From Dokdonia sp. Hel_I_53 (GTDB lineage Bacteria; Bacteroidota; Bacteroidia; Flavobacteriales; Flavobacteriaceae): a DNA stretch of 64,000 nt. The stretch's first letter is position 1. Each line of letters begins with the position of its first letter. The notes beneath the pieces were generated by a model. That model made no database searches. It was not told the origin of the DNA and was given only the letters and a program-made list of their open reading frames with translations. This document shows, piece by piece, positions 10,757 to 18,690 of this stretch. The stretch lies in contig NZ_VISL01000001.1 in NCBI RefSeq assembly GCF_007827465.1, positions 749,001 to 813,000 on the forward strand. The letters run 5' to 3'. A program made the position numbers and the translations under genes.

Positions 10757-10769
10757 GCGGAGAAAGAGG
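10757..10769 (-). repeat. 13-bp copy of the tRNA-Ser 3' end (candidate attachment-site remnant)
   Basis: GCGGAGAAAGAGG is identical to 11338-11350, which holds the 3' end of tRNA-Ser and its flank; the next four bases match 3 of 4. It sits at the left edge of the tandem repeat array, 568 bp from the tRNA. A direct repeat of a tRNA 3' end is what tRNA-targeting integrases leave behind, but it is short and no integrase is visible in the window. Confidence 0.45.
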
Positions 10770-11290
10770 CATTACCAGCTGTGATCCCAGAGGGGAATCC
10801 TAGGCAAGCATAGAACCTTCAACAGGCGCTGCTCGTTGGGTTGTTTGTTTTCTATCACTACTTTCAAGCGGAGGTTACTTTACAATTAAGTTCTATAAAT
10901 AGTAAGGATTACCTGCGATAATCCCAGAGGGTGATCCTGGGCAAGCATGAAACCTTCAACGAGCGCTGCTCGTTGGGTTTTTTTTTCTACCCCTACTTTC
11001 AAGCGGAGATTACAAATAATTAATTGGTGAAAATAGAAAAGGGATTACCTGCGGTGATCCCAAGGGGGAATCCTGGGCAAGCATGAAACCTTCAACGAGC
11101 GCTGCTCGTTGGGTTTTTGTTTTCTACCCCTACTTTCAAGCCTAGCTTGACTAGTAGTAATTGATAAAAATTAGAAAGGGATTACCTGCGGTGATCCCAA
11201 GAGGGAATCCTGGGCAAGCATGAAACCTTCAACGAGCGCTGCTCGTTGAGTTTTTTGTTGTATCCCTACGCCTTCCAAGCGCGCTTGGGG
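10763..11290 (+). repeat. Four tandem 136-137-bp units with RNA-like structure and terminator hairpins
   Basis: Units start near 10763, 10898, 11035 and 11173. Each contains, in order: a stem GGGATTACC-TGC-GGTGATCCC, the segment GGGAATCCTGGGCAAGCATG, and a hairpin CAACGAGC-GCT-GCTCGTTG followed by G and a T-run. The hairpin is at 10820-10838 (first copy diverged), 10957-10975, 11093-11111 and 11230-11248, with spacing 137, 136 and 137 bp. Copies 3 and 4 are nearly identical in the core; copy 1 is the most diverged. No open reading frame is conserved. The build suggests repeated small RNAs or stacked terminators reading rightwards; the RNA interpretation is inference. Confidence 0.8.
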
Positions 11291-11309
11291 CTAGGGATAC
11301 AACAAAAAA
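11251..11309. repeat. 59-bp near-perfect palindrome beside tRNA-Ser
   Basis: The outer arms TTTTTTGTTGTATCCCTA (11251-11268) and TAGGGATACAACAAAAAA (11292-11309) are exact 18-bp inverted repeats. Between them lies a second inverted repeat CCAAGCG/CGCTTGG (11275-11288), slightly off centre. It closes the last repeat unit and abuts the tRNA-Ser terminator. It can form a cruciform or a long RNA hairpin. Confidence 0.8.
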
Positions 11310-11332
11310 CCCGCAACATACGTTGCGGGTTT
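11307..11332 (-). terminator. Intrinsic terminator of tRNA-Ser
   Basis: Stem CCCGCAAC (11310-11317) and GTTGCGGG (11322-11329) with a 4-base loop. Read on the minus strand it is followed by a run of T's directly after the tRNA 3' end. Confidence 0.8.
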
Positions 11333-11338
11333 CTTTTG

Positions 11339-11423
11339 CGGAGAAAGAGGGATTCGAACCCCCGGAGGTGTGACCCTCAACAGTTTTCAAGACTGCCGCA
11401 TTCGACCACTCTGCCATTTCTCC
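11339..11423 (-). tRNA. tRNA-Ser (anticodon UGA)
   Basis: 85-nt class II tRNA. The acceptor stem GGAGAAA/TTTCTCC has discriminator G, the anticodon loop CTTGAAA lies inside CAGTCTTGAAAACTG, there is a long variable arm (GTTGAGGGTCACACCTCC region) and the T arm is GGGGGTTCGAATCCC. CCA is not encoded. It is transcribed from a TATATTTG box at 11460-11467. The 3' end is a likely integration target for the neighbouring island. Confidence 0.95.
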
Positions 11424-11459
11424 TTGAGTGCCTCATCAGGTATTCCCTGAATGCGGGTG

Positions 11460-11467
11460 CAAATATA
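11460..11467 (-). promoter_or_regulatory. TATATTTG -7 box of tRNA-Ser
   Basis: Perfect match to the Bacteroidota TAnnTTTG element, with a TTG triplet (plus-strand CAA at 11488-11490) 20 bp upstream as the -33 element. Confidence 0.75.
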
Positions 11468-11663
11468 CACTGCTTTTCTAATTATGACAAAAAATTAGAA
11501 CACAATTTTAAATAAAATTTTAGTTATTAAAACACCTTACTCACTATCAACAACTTAATAATAGCACTCTCCCCTACCATTTTGCGATAACGGCACGATT
11601 ATCTTGTATCACGGCAAACAAAACAAATGTGAGCACGTATGTTTAGCTTGAAAAAGAAAAACT

Positions 11664-12080
11664 ATGACATCCCAATACACTATCTGCTATTTTAGTAAGG
11701 CAAAAGAAGACCTACCTATTCACCATGTAAAAGAGATTTGTGAAAAAGCAACCGAATTGAATAATAAAATCGGAATATCTGGCTTTATTTTTAATTCCCT
11801 AGATAATTTCTTCCAAGTACTTGAGGGTGAAAAAGAAAAAGTGCTAGACCTTTATGAAAATCACATTAAGAACGATCCTAGGCACCATAAAATTTTTGAA
11901 ATTGTACACAGGGATTCCCAAACGCCCCTATTTGCCCAGTACAGTTCAAGATTTCAAACACTACAGAATAGTGAGCAACTTAATAGTTTAAAATCATACT
12001 TAAAAAAACACTCAGTAGATGTAAAGACATCAGACAAAATCTCAAACATGTTGAAGTCTTTTGTTATACTTGATTACTAG
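11664..12080 (+). CDS. BLUF-domain blue-light photoreceptor
   Basis: 138-aa, single-domain FAD-binding blue-light sensor. Family marks visible: the Tyr-containing start YTICYFSKA (Tyr9 in a YxS context), the N-x-x-x-I-S-G stretch NNKIGISGFIF, FFQVLEGEKEKV with the Gln that hydrogen-bonds flavin, and the NDPRHHKIFEI region. No output domain is fused, so it must signal through a partner protein, and none is adjacent. It is followed by a strong bidirectional terminator and convergent ychF. Confidence 0.9.
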   Translation: MTSQYTICYFSKAKEDLPIHHVKEICEKATELNNKIGISGFIFNSLDNFFQVLEGEKEKVLDLYENHIKNDPRHHKIFEIVHRDSQTPLFAQYSSRFQTLQNSEQLNSLKSYLKKHSVDVKTSDKISNMLKSFVILDY

Positions 12081-12099
12081 CTTGTAACGAGAACCAATA

Positions 12100-12130
12100 A
12101 AAAAGCCTTTCTATAACAGAAAGGCTTTTT
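12100..12130. terminator. Bidirectional terminator between BLUF gene and ychF
   Basis: Perfect 12-bp arms AAAAAGCCTTTC (12100-12111) and GAAAGGCTTTTT (12119-12130). A/T runs on both sides serve both convergent genes. Confidence 0.9.
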
Positions 12131-12152
12131 TTATATATTTTATCACGGTCTG

Positions 12153-13247
12153 CTAGACGTTAAAGAGGAAGTGCATAACATCTCCATCTTTTACAATATA
12201 ATCTTTTCCCTGCACCCCAAGCTTTCCGGCCTCACGTACTTTTGCTTCACTTCCGTAAGAGACGAAATCTTCATACTGAATGACCTCTGCGCGTATGAAA
12301 CCTTTTTCAAAATCTGTGTGAATGACTCCAGCAGCTTGTGGTGCAGTGGCTCCAATGTTTACCGTCCATGCACGTACTTCCTTAACCCCTGCAGTAAAAT
12401 AAGTCTGCTGATTCAGTAATTTGTAAGCTCCGCGTATTAAGACTGCACTACCTGGCTCTTCTAGACCTATATCTGCAAGAAACATCTGGCGCTCTTCATA
12501 GTCGTCTAGTTCGGTAATATCTGCCTCTGTACCTACGGCAAGAACGATCACCTCTGCATTTTCATCTTTTACCGCCTCACGTACCTGAGCGACGTATGCA
12601 TTACCATCTACAGCACCATCTTCATCTACGTTACATACATACATCACAGGCTTGTCCGTGATAAATTGTAAAGGTTTTACGAATTCCTCACGTGTATCGT
12701 CATCAATCTCAATGGCGCGTACAGAAATACCCGCCTCAAGACCTTCTTTTATTTTTAAAAGGGCTGCCTCTTCTGCCTGTGCTTCTTTATTACCTGTGCG
12801 TGCCGCTCTTTTTACTTTCTCTAGCTTTTTATCTGTCGTTTCAAGATCTTTTAGCTGTAACTCAATATCAATCGTCTCCTTATCGCGTATAGGGTCTACA
12901 CTACCATCTACGTGTACAATATTGTCATTGTCAAAACAACGTAACACGTGCAGTATCGCATCTGTCTCACGTATATTTCCTAAGAATTGATTCCCTAAGC
13001 CTTCTCCTTTGCTTGCTCCCTTCACCAGTCCTGCAATATCAACAATCTCTACCGTTGCTGGTACAACTCTTTCTGGGCTTACCAATTCTTCTAACTTCTC
13101 AAGACGAGGATCTGGTACATTTACCACACCCACATTTGGCTCTATCGTACAAAACGGATAGTTTGCACTTTGTGCCTTGGCATTTGACAAACAGTTAAAA
13201 AGGGTTGATTTTCCTACGTTTGGTAATCCTACAATTCCGGCTTTCAT
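12153..13247 (-). CDS. ychF: Ribosome-binding ATPase YchF (Obg/OLA1 family)
   Basis: 364 aa, the full family length. P-loop GLPNVGKS at 7-14; [20 protein letters not shown] switch II region; the nucleotide-specificity motif reads NVDE instead of NKxD, the known mark of the ATP-preferring YchF branch; C-terminal TGS domain ending [13 protein letters not shown]. Cytoplasmic, associated with ribosomes. The start follows a TATCTTTG box at 13318-13325, leaving a leader of about 65 nt that contains one full copy of the GCTTTCGCGAAAGC palindrome. Confidence 0.97.
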   Translation of the reverse strand: MKAGIVGLPNVGKSTLFNCLSNAKAQSANYPFCTIEPNVGVVNVPDPRLEKLEELVSPERVVPATVEIVDIAGLVKGASKGEGLGNQFLGNIRETDAILHVLRCFDNDNIVHVDGSVDPIRDKETIDIELQLKDLETTDKKLEKVKRAARTGNKEAQAEEAALLKIKEGLEAGISVRAIEIDDDTREEFVKPLQFITDKPVMYVCNVDEDGAVDGNAYVAQVREAVKDENAEVIVLAVGTEADITELDDYEERQMFLADIGLEEPGSAVLIRGAYKLLNQQTYFTAGVKEVRAWTVNIGATAPQAAGVIHTDFEKGFIRAEVIQYEDFVSYGSEAKVREAGKLGVQGKDYIVKDGDVMHFLFNV

Positions 13248-13267
13248 ATGATAATGTGTGTTAGTAC

Positions 13268-13281
13268 GCTTTCGCGAAAGC
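13268..13281. repeat. GCTTTCGCGAAAGC palindrome (copy 1)
   Basis: Exact core; symmetry extends to ACGCTTTCGCGAAAGCGT (13266-13283). It lies in the 5' leader of ychF, about 20 bp before its ATG. Confidence 0.9.
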
Positions 13282-13317
13282 GTAAATACATAAATTCACG
13301 GTTCTTTTTTTGGTGTG

Positions 13318-13325
13318 CAAAGATA
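13318..13325 (-). promoter_or_regulatory. TATCTTTG -7 box of ychF
   Basis: Perfect TAnnTTTG match (plus-strand CAAAGATA) 70 bp upstream of the ATG. Confidence 0.65.
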
Positions 13326-13471
13326 ATTCTAATTTTCAGATTTGTGTGACTAAAGATCAGAAAGCACAAAACAGCTGAAACTTGTGTTAATTTAAGTTAA
13401 TCACTCGCTCCTATTGTAAATTTTAGTAAAGTGTTACCATAGGGTTATACCTACTTAACAAAAGTTGCGTT

Positions 13472-13479
13472 TACATTTG
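13472..13479 (+). promoter_or_regulatory. TACATTTG -7 box of the 196-aa gene
   Basis: Perfect TAnnTTTG match 22 bp upstream of the ATG at 13502. Confidence 0.65.
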
Positions 13480-13501
13480 TAGCACTTTAAAACATAAGAC
13501 A

Positions 13502-14092
13502 ATGAAAAAAATATTTTATACGGCAGCATTTGCGTTATTAACAGTAGGAGTTGCACAAGCACAAGAAAAAATAGAGAAAACAGAAACAGTAAGAACGACC
13601 GTAAAGTCTTCTTTAGGAAATGAAACTGTTTACAAAACGACAAAAGAGACACAACTTACACCGGTAAAAATTGCCCCAGGACAGGAAGGTCAGGAAAATC
13701 AAGTCCAAGAGCGCGGTAGAACACTAGTGATGCGTGAAGTAACCTATACGTATAATGATACTGACTTCATGTTAGAAGAAAATGATAATGGATATACCAT
13801 CATGAGAACTCGTGAAAACGATAAGTCTCAGTATGGAACGATGCGTAGACTCTCTAAGGGTGATACTTATCTAACAAAAACAGCAGACGGGATTTCTGTA
13901 AGTTACTTTGATGAAAATGGAAATATGATTTCTGAAAAATATAATGATGAAGATGATATTGTAACAACCGTTACGTATAAGATGAAGCCTACGAAGATGA
14001 GCTCAATGAAAGATATGAAGGCTCAGAAGATGAAGGCTATGAAGGAGAAGAAGAAAATGAAATCAAAAAATAAAGATACTGAGAAGTATTAG
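13502..14092 (+). CDS. Secreted Lys/Met-rich protein of unknown function
   Basis: 196 aa with a signal peptide (MKKIFYTAAFALLTVGVAQA, then QEKIEKTE). The mature part is hydrophilic with short beta-like repeats (RTRENDKSQYGTMRR, GISVSYFDENGNMISEKY). The last 40 residues are dominated by Lys and Met (MKDMKAQKMKAMKEKKKMKS), strongly basic. No family recognised; a periplasmic or surface protein is likely. Monocistronic, with its own promoter box and terminator. Confidence 0.75.
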   Translation: MKKIFYTAAFALLTVGVAQAQEKIEKTETVRTTVKSSLGNETVYKTTKETQLTPVKIAPGQEGQENQVQERGRTLVMREVTYTYNDTDFMLEENDNGYTIMRTRENDKSQYGTMRRLSKGDTYLTKTADGISVSYFDENGNMISEKYNDEDDIVTTVTYKMKPTKMSSMKDMKAQKMKAMKEKKKMKSKNKDTEKY

Positions 14093-14126
14093 TCACATTT
14101 GATAGACAACTTTGGTTGGTTAGATC

Positions 14127-14153
14127 CCCGATATGAAAATATCGGGTTTCTTT
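14127..14153 (+). terminator. Terminator after the 196-aa gene
   Basis: Arms CCCGATAT (14127-14134) and ATATCGGG (14139-14146) followed by TTTCTTTTT. Convergent with the hydrolase gene to the right. Confidence 0.8.
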
Positions 14154-14158
14154 TTGCC

Positions 14159-14968
14159 TTATTTTGAAAGAGTAGCTTCTATGGTGTTTGTATACGTGTC
14201 AAATTCTATAAGGTTGTTATGCCCCCCTCCTAGAATAGTCACCAGTCTTTTCTCGTTACTTTCTATTCCTTCATATAACCGCTTTGCGTGCGTGTAATCT
14301 ACTACCGTATCTTCTGTACCATGTAACACAAGAATAGGTGCGCTTACCTTATTAATAAACTCAAACGTAGGGAAACGATACTTAAGTAGGCGTTTTACGG
14401 GTAAAAAAGGAAACCTTGTGCTGGCCTCATTTTGTATGCTATAGAACGGTGTTTCTAAAATTAATTGCTTTACCCTATTTTGTGAGGCTACGTACGTAGC
14501 AAAAGTAGTACCTAAACTGCGACCATATACCGTAATTGCTTGATTAGGATAGGTTTTTTTTACAAAGTCATACCATGCTAGACTATCTTCATAAAGCAAT
14601 TGTTCAGATAATGAGCCGCTACTTTTACCGAATTGCCTGTAGTCCATGACCACGACAGCATACCCCTGCTTTACAAAGTACTGTACAATCTCGCCCCACC
14701 GCGCTAGACTGCCCGCATTCCCGTGATAATATAAAAGTGCTCCCTTAGCGTTTTCTACAGGAAAATGAATCCCGTGTAAGGAGGCTCCATCACTTCCCGA
14801 TAACCAAACTTCTTTAAAGGGGGTGTCAAATATAAACGTATAGTCCTCAGGTAATGGCTGTGGGTGGAATAATAGATTGTCTTGAAAGAAAAACAATCCC
14901 CCTGATAGTATGGCGTATAAATTTCCGATAATAAATAGTACAATCAACGGTTTCTTGAGCTTCTTCAT
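14159..14968 (-). CDS. Membrane-anchored alpha/beta hydrolase (BEM46/YqkD-like)
   Basis: 269 aa. An N-terminal hydrophobic segment (residues 6-27, KPLIVLFIIGNLYAILSGGLFFF) anchors it. Then come the oxyanion region YYHGNAGSLARW, the nucleophile elbow GRSLGTT (Ser of GxSxG), the acid in LVLHGTEDTVVDY and the final His in GGGHNN. This is the complete Ser-Asp-His triad of serine esterases or peptidases of this group. The substrate is unknown. Single gene; convergent with the upstream Lys-rich gene. Confidence 0.85.
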   Translation of the reverse strand: MKKLKKPLIVLFIIGNLYAILSGGLFFFQDNLLFHPQPLPEDYTFIFDTPFKEVWLSGSDGASLHGIHFPVENAKGALLYYHGNAGSLARWGEIVQYFVKQGYAVVVMDYRQFGKSSGSLSEQLLYEDSLAWYDFVKKTYPNQAITVYGRSLGTTFATYVASQNRVKQLILETPFYSIQNEASTRFPFLPVKRLLKYRFPTFEFINKVSAPILVLHGTEDTVVDYTHAKRLYEGIESNEKRLVTILGGGHNNLIEFDTYTNTIEATLSK

Positions 14969-15294
14969 AGATAAATATCTCCTTGGGTCATCTTCATGTA
15001 AAATTACTTACTTCTCACAAATTGTACGACCAGGAAATGTGATTTAAACAAGACCCGAGTAAGCAAAAAATGAAAAGCTATTTAGAAACCTCTTAATCAC
15101 AGGTGCTACAGCTTTATGTTACTCCCACGATATATGATTCTTTACAGAACTATATGGAAGAGCTTTCACTAAGGCTACTGAAGCCACCTCTATTATATTT
15201 TAACAGATTCTAACATTCCTTAACAGATTTTTAAGAATAGAAGACCTACTGCACCTTATCTTAGATGCATACAATCAAAAAAACATAAAAACAA
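14969..15294. other. Intergenic region upstream of the M16 protease gene
   Basis: 326 bp between divergent genes. No open reading frame, repeat or perfect promoter box stands out; the sequence CTTATCTTAG near 15255 is a one-mismatch -7 candidate for the protease gene. Confidence 0.35.
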
Positions 15295-18153
15295 ATGAAA
15301 TTCAACTATTTAGGACTGGTAGTCGCTGCCGGTTTATTGACCATGACCTCTTGTGCGGGAGACAAAGATGTTGCAATCGCAGAAGAAGCAGATCTATCCA
15401 TTGATTACGAAAAGTATGAATTAGAAAATGGGCTAGATGTGATCCTACACAAGGACAGTAGCGATCCTATTGTGTCGTTAGCCATACAGTATGGAGTAGG
15501 CTCTAACCGTGAAAAAACTGGACGTACTGGATTTGCTCACCTTTTTGAGCACATGCTCTTTCAAGAGTCTGAAAATGTACCTCAAGATCAATTCTTTAAA
15601 TTAGTACAAGATGCTGGAGGAACCTTAAATGGCGGTACATGGAAAGATGGAACCGTTTATTACGAAGTAGTGCCTAACAATGCCTTAGAAACAGTCCTGT
15701 GGTTAGAATCTGATCGTATGGGGTTCCTTATCAACACGGTGACAGAATCTGCTTTTTACAATCAACAGGAAGTAGTACAGAACGAAAAAAGACAACGTGT
15801 TGACAACAACCCGTATGGTCATACAAGCTGGGTATTAGATAAAAATGTATATCCAGAAGGGCATCCGTATAACTGGCAAGTAATTGGAGAACTAGAAGAT
15901 CTTCAAAATGCTACAGTAGAGGATGTAAAAGAGTTTTACGATAAATTTTACGGGCCTAACAATGCGACCTTAGTTCTTGCAGGTGATTTTGATACTGCAG
16001 AAGCAAAAAAACTGGTTGAAAAGTATTTTGGGGAAATTAAGAGAAGACAAGAAGTCACTCCTCTTGAGCCACAACCAGTAACCATTTCTGAGACTAAAAA
16101 ACTATACCACGAAGATAATTTTGCACAAGCGCCACAACTCCATAGAGTATATGCCACAGTAGAGCAATATACGGATGACGCGTATGCGCTGGATTTTTTA
16201 TCAGAGATTCTTTCAAGTGGAAAAAAAGCACCGCTTTATAAAGTACTTGTAAAAGAAAAAGACTTAACCTCAAGAACACTAGCCTATAATAATAGTCAAG
16301 AGTTAGCTGGTGAGTTTCATATCATTATCACAGCAAATAGTGGAGTAGATCTCGACCAAGTAGAGGCAGGTGTAGACGAAGCCATTGCAAAGTTTGAAGC
16401 TGAAGGAGCTACAGATCGAGATATTGAGCGTATTAAGGCAGGTTTAGAAACACAATTTTATAACGGTATAAGCAGTGTAAATGGAAAAGCTTTTCAGCTA
16501 GCTAATTACAATGTATTTGCTGGTGAGCCTAATTTTATAGAAAAAGATATCGAAAACATCAAAGCGGTTACTAAAGAAGATGTAATGCGCGTATTTAATA
16601 CCTACATTAAGAATAAGCCCTTTGTACAAACGAGTTTTGTTCCTAAGGGAGAACTTGATCTTATTGTAGAAAACTCTACCAGAGCAGCTGTTGTAGAGGA
16701 GGAAATTAAAGAAAATGTAGAGAAAAAAGTAGAAGATGCTGTTGCTACAGTTGCAAAAACACCTTCTAAAATTGACCGTTCTGTGGCTCCAACAACTAGA
16801 AAAGCACCTGCCCTTAAAGTGCCTAGTGCATGGGAAGCGACACTCTCTAACGATATGAAAGTGTACGGAATATCTCAAGATGAGATACCTACTGTAAATT
16901 TCAGCCTAGTGATGGATGGTGGTCATTTACTAGACAATATGGAAAAGAACGGTGTAGCAAATCTCATGACAGATATCATGATGGAAGGTACGGCTACAAA
17001 AACTCCAGAAGAGCTTGAAGAGGCCATTGAACTACTAGGCGCTAGTATAAATATGTATACTACCCGAGAGTCAATTGTAATACAGGGAAATACGCTTACG
17101 CGAAATTTTGATAAGACCATGGATTTAGTAGAAGAGATTCTATTAGAGCCTCGCTGGGATGAAGAAGAGCTAGGACGTATCAAAACTGCTACCATTAATG
17201 GCATTAAACGATCTGCAGCAAACCCGAATACAGTAGCACGTAATGTATACAATAAAGTACTTTATGGGGATGATCATATCTTTAGCTACCCTACCAGCGG
17301 TACTGAAGCCTCAGTAAGTGCAATCACCATGCAAGATCTTAAAGATTTTTATGCGACAAATTTCTCACCGTCTATAAGTCGTTTTCATGTAGTAGGTAAG
17401 ATTGATAAAGACACAGCACTTTCTGCTCTCACAGATCTTGAAGATAAGTGGAAAGCTAAGGATGTGACCATTCCAGAATTTCCAGTTAAAGAACAGCGTG
17501 ATAAATCCTCACTCCTTTTTGTAGATATTCCTAATGCTAAGCAATCTGTAATTAATATTGGTTACATAGGTCTTCCAAGAACAAGTGAAGACTTCTACCC
17601 TGCAGAGGTGATGAATTACAAATTAGGAGGATCTTTCTCTGGTGCTGTAAATATGGTTCTTAGAGAGGAAAAAGGGTATACTTATGGTGCTAGAACTCGT
17701 TTTAGCGGTTCAAAAATCCCAGGAACTTTTACAGCTTCCTCAAGTGTACGTACTAATACTACTGGAGAATCAGTTCAGATTTTTAAGGATGAGATTAACA
17801 AGTACAAAGAAGGTATTTCTGAAGAAGACTTAGCCTTTACAAAAAATGCCTTAATCAAATCAAACGCTCGTCGTTTTGAAACACAATCTGCGCTCTTGGG
17901 AATGTTACAAGAACGATCTGCTTACGACCTTGACAGTAATTATATAGAGAAGGAAGAAGATGTAATACGTAATATGACTCTAGAACAGCATAAAACACTG
18001 GCCAATAAATATCTTGATGAAGATAAAATGGCGTACCTCGTGGTAGGGGATGCTGCTACCCAATTTTCTCAATTTAAAGACATGGGCTTCGATGAAGTAA
18101 AAATGTTAGATAAAGATGGGAACGAAATCGATCTTAAGGATGTGAAGCAATAA
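15295..18153 (+). CDS. M16 family zinc metalloprotease, lipoprotein, two-module
   Basis: 952 aa. Signal peptide with lipobox ending at Cys20 (TMTSC). The active N-terminal module has the inverted zinc motif HLFEH (82-86) and the distal Glu at 164 in QNEKRQR. A linker rich in Glu/Val/Lys (about 460-500) precedes a second, inactive-type module (from about 510) with the R/Y region EEKGYTYGARTRFSG typical of M16C partners. It probably degrades peptides at the cell envelope. A terminator and a palindrome follow directly. Confidence 0.93.
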   Translation: MKFNYLGLVVAAGLLTMTSCAGDKDVAIAEEADLSIDYEKYELENGLDVILHKDSSDPIVSLAIQYGVGSNREKTGRTGFAHLFEHMLFQESENVPQDQFFKLVQDAGGTLNGGTWKDGTVYYEVVPNNALETVLWLESDRMGFLINTVTESAFYNQQEVVQNEKRQRVDNNPYGHTSWVLDKNVYPEGHPYNWQVIGELEDLQNATVEDVKEFYDKFYGPNNATLVLAGDFDTAEAKKLVEKYFGEIKRRQEVTPLEPQPVTISETKKLYHEDNFAQAPQLHRVYATVEQYTDDAYALDFLSEILSSGKKAPLYKVLVKEKDLTSRTLAYNNSQELAGEFHIIITANSGVDLDQVEAGVDEAIAKFEAEGATDRDIERIKAGLETQFYNGISSVNGKAFQLANYNVFAGEPNFIEKDIENIKAVTKEDVMRVFNTYIKNKPFVQTSFVPKGELDLIVENSTRAAVVEEEIKENVEKKVEDAVATVAKTPSKIDRSVAPTTRKAPALKVPSAWEATLSNDMKVYGISQDEIPTVNFSLVMDGGHLLDNMEKNGVANLMTDIMMEGTATKTPEELEEAIELLGASINMYTTRESIVIQGNTLTRNFDKTMDLVEEILLEPRWDEEELGRIKTATINGIKRSAANPNTVARNVYNKVLYGDDHIFSYPTSGTEASVSAITMQDLKDFYATNFSPSISRFHVVGKIDKDTALSALTDLEDKWKAKDVTIPEFPVKEQRDKSSLLFVDIPNAKQSVINIGYIGLPRTSEDFYPAEVMNYKLGGSFSGAVNMVLREEKGYTYGARTRFSGSKIPGTFTASSSVRTNTTGESVQIFKDEINKYKEGISEEDLAFTKNALIKSNARRFETQSALLGMLQERSAYDLDSNYIEKEEDVIRNMTLEQHKTLANKYLDEDKMAYLVVGDAATQFSQFKDMGFDEVKMLDKDGNEIDLKDVKQ

Positions 18154-18176
18154 ATGCTAACTAATCAACCAATTCT

Positions 18177-18210
18177 AAAAGGAGTTTCAGCAATGGAACT
18201 CCTTTTTTTT
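18177..18210 (+). terminator. Terminator of the M16 protease gene
   Basis: GGAGTT (18181-18186) pairs with AACTCC (18197-18202), flanked by AAAA and a run of nine T's. Confidence 0.8.
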
Positions 18211-18211
18211 T

Positions 18212-18225
18212 GCTTTCGCGAAAGC
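18212..18225. repeat. GCTTTCGCGAAAGC palindrome (copy 2)
   Basis: Exact core with symmetric flank TGC...GCA, directly after the T-run of the terminator. Confidence 0.9.
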
Positions 18226-18301
18226 AATATCTATTTTTAATACAGACACTGGTCGTATGTAGGCTTTGCTATAAATAAATTACGTAAGGAAAAGGCATTA
18301 A

Positions 18302-18336
18302 AAAACCTCCAGTGACAGCTAGCCATTGGAGGTTTT
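18302..18336. terminator. Terminator of the small membrane protein gene
   Basis: AAAACCTCCAGTG and CATTGGAGGTTTT form a 13-bp stem with one mismatch. It is functional in both directions and lies 25 bp after the minus-strand gene. Confidence 0.75.
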
Positions 18337-18338
18337 AA

Positions 18339-18352
18339 ATTTTCGCGAAAGC
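18339..18352. repeat. Degenerate palindrome ATTTTCGCGAAAGC
   Basis: Keeps the TTTCGCGAAAGC part; the left GC is replaced by AT, the same variant as at 32183. It lies between the terminator and the 60-aa gene. Confidence 0.7.
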
Positions 18353-18361
18353 GATATATGC

Positions 18362-18544
18362 TTATCTGTTTGCTGCTTCTCTTTTGAGTCTGCGTTCCTC
18401 ACGCTTTTCTTTCATAAATTCAATAAATGAACCACCTACCCAGTAAGGAATTACGAAAGTAAGCAAGAATATCATTAACCAGAATCCGATTGTAAGGATT
18501 GTTAAGAATGCAAGAAAACCTAAATATTGGTCAAAATCAAACAT
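18362..18544 (-). CDS. Small membrane protein of unknown function
   Basis: 60 aa from the ATG at 18544 (MFDFDQYLGFLAF). Two hydrophobic stretches, or one long hairpin (LGFLAFLTILTIGFWLMIFLLTFVIPYWV), precede a highly charged tail KEKREERRLKREAANR. An alternative start 27 bp upstream (18571) would overlap the promoter box at 18569-18576, so the inner ATG is preferred. No family recognised. Confidence 0.75.
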   Translation of the reverse strand: MFDFDQYLGFLAFLTILTIGFWLMIFLLTFVIPYWVGGSFIEFMKEKREERRLKREAANR

Positions 18545-18568
18545 GAATTGTGTCTTTTGTATTTGAAG

Positions 18569-18576
18569 CAAAGATA
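18569..18576 (-). promoter_or_regulatory. TATCTTTG -7 box of the 60-aa gene
   Basis: Perfect TAnnTTTG, with a TTG (plus-strand CAA at 18598-18600) 21 bp upstream. It fixes the start codon at 18544. Confidence 0.7.
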
Positions 18577-18656
18577 ATTGATAATGTTGATGTGATGCAA
18601 GATAAAAAACAGATTTATTGACAGCTTATCAACGATGAAAAAAGAGGACAAATCCT

Positions 18657-18664
18657 TAAATTTG
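18657..18664 (+). promoter_or_regulatory. TAAATTTG -7 box of fumC
   Basis: Perfect TAnnTTTG match 26 bp before the ATG. Confidence 0.65.
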
Positions 18665-18690
18665 TTTCATCAAAATAAAAATCGACAACA

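Noticed and set aside
10763..11290. CRISPR array
   Set aside because: Units are 136-137 bp with nearly the whole unit conserved; there are no 20-40-bp repeats with unique spacers and no cas genes.
11229..11515. Frames of 62 and 89 codons around tRNA-Ser
   Set aside because: They overlap the tRNA gene and its terminator; common false ORFs over tRNA genes.
16498..16878. Minus-strand frames inside the M16 protease gene
   Set aside because: Antisense shadows of a well-supported 952-aa gene; Cys/Arg-rich, no start context.
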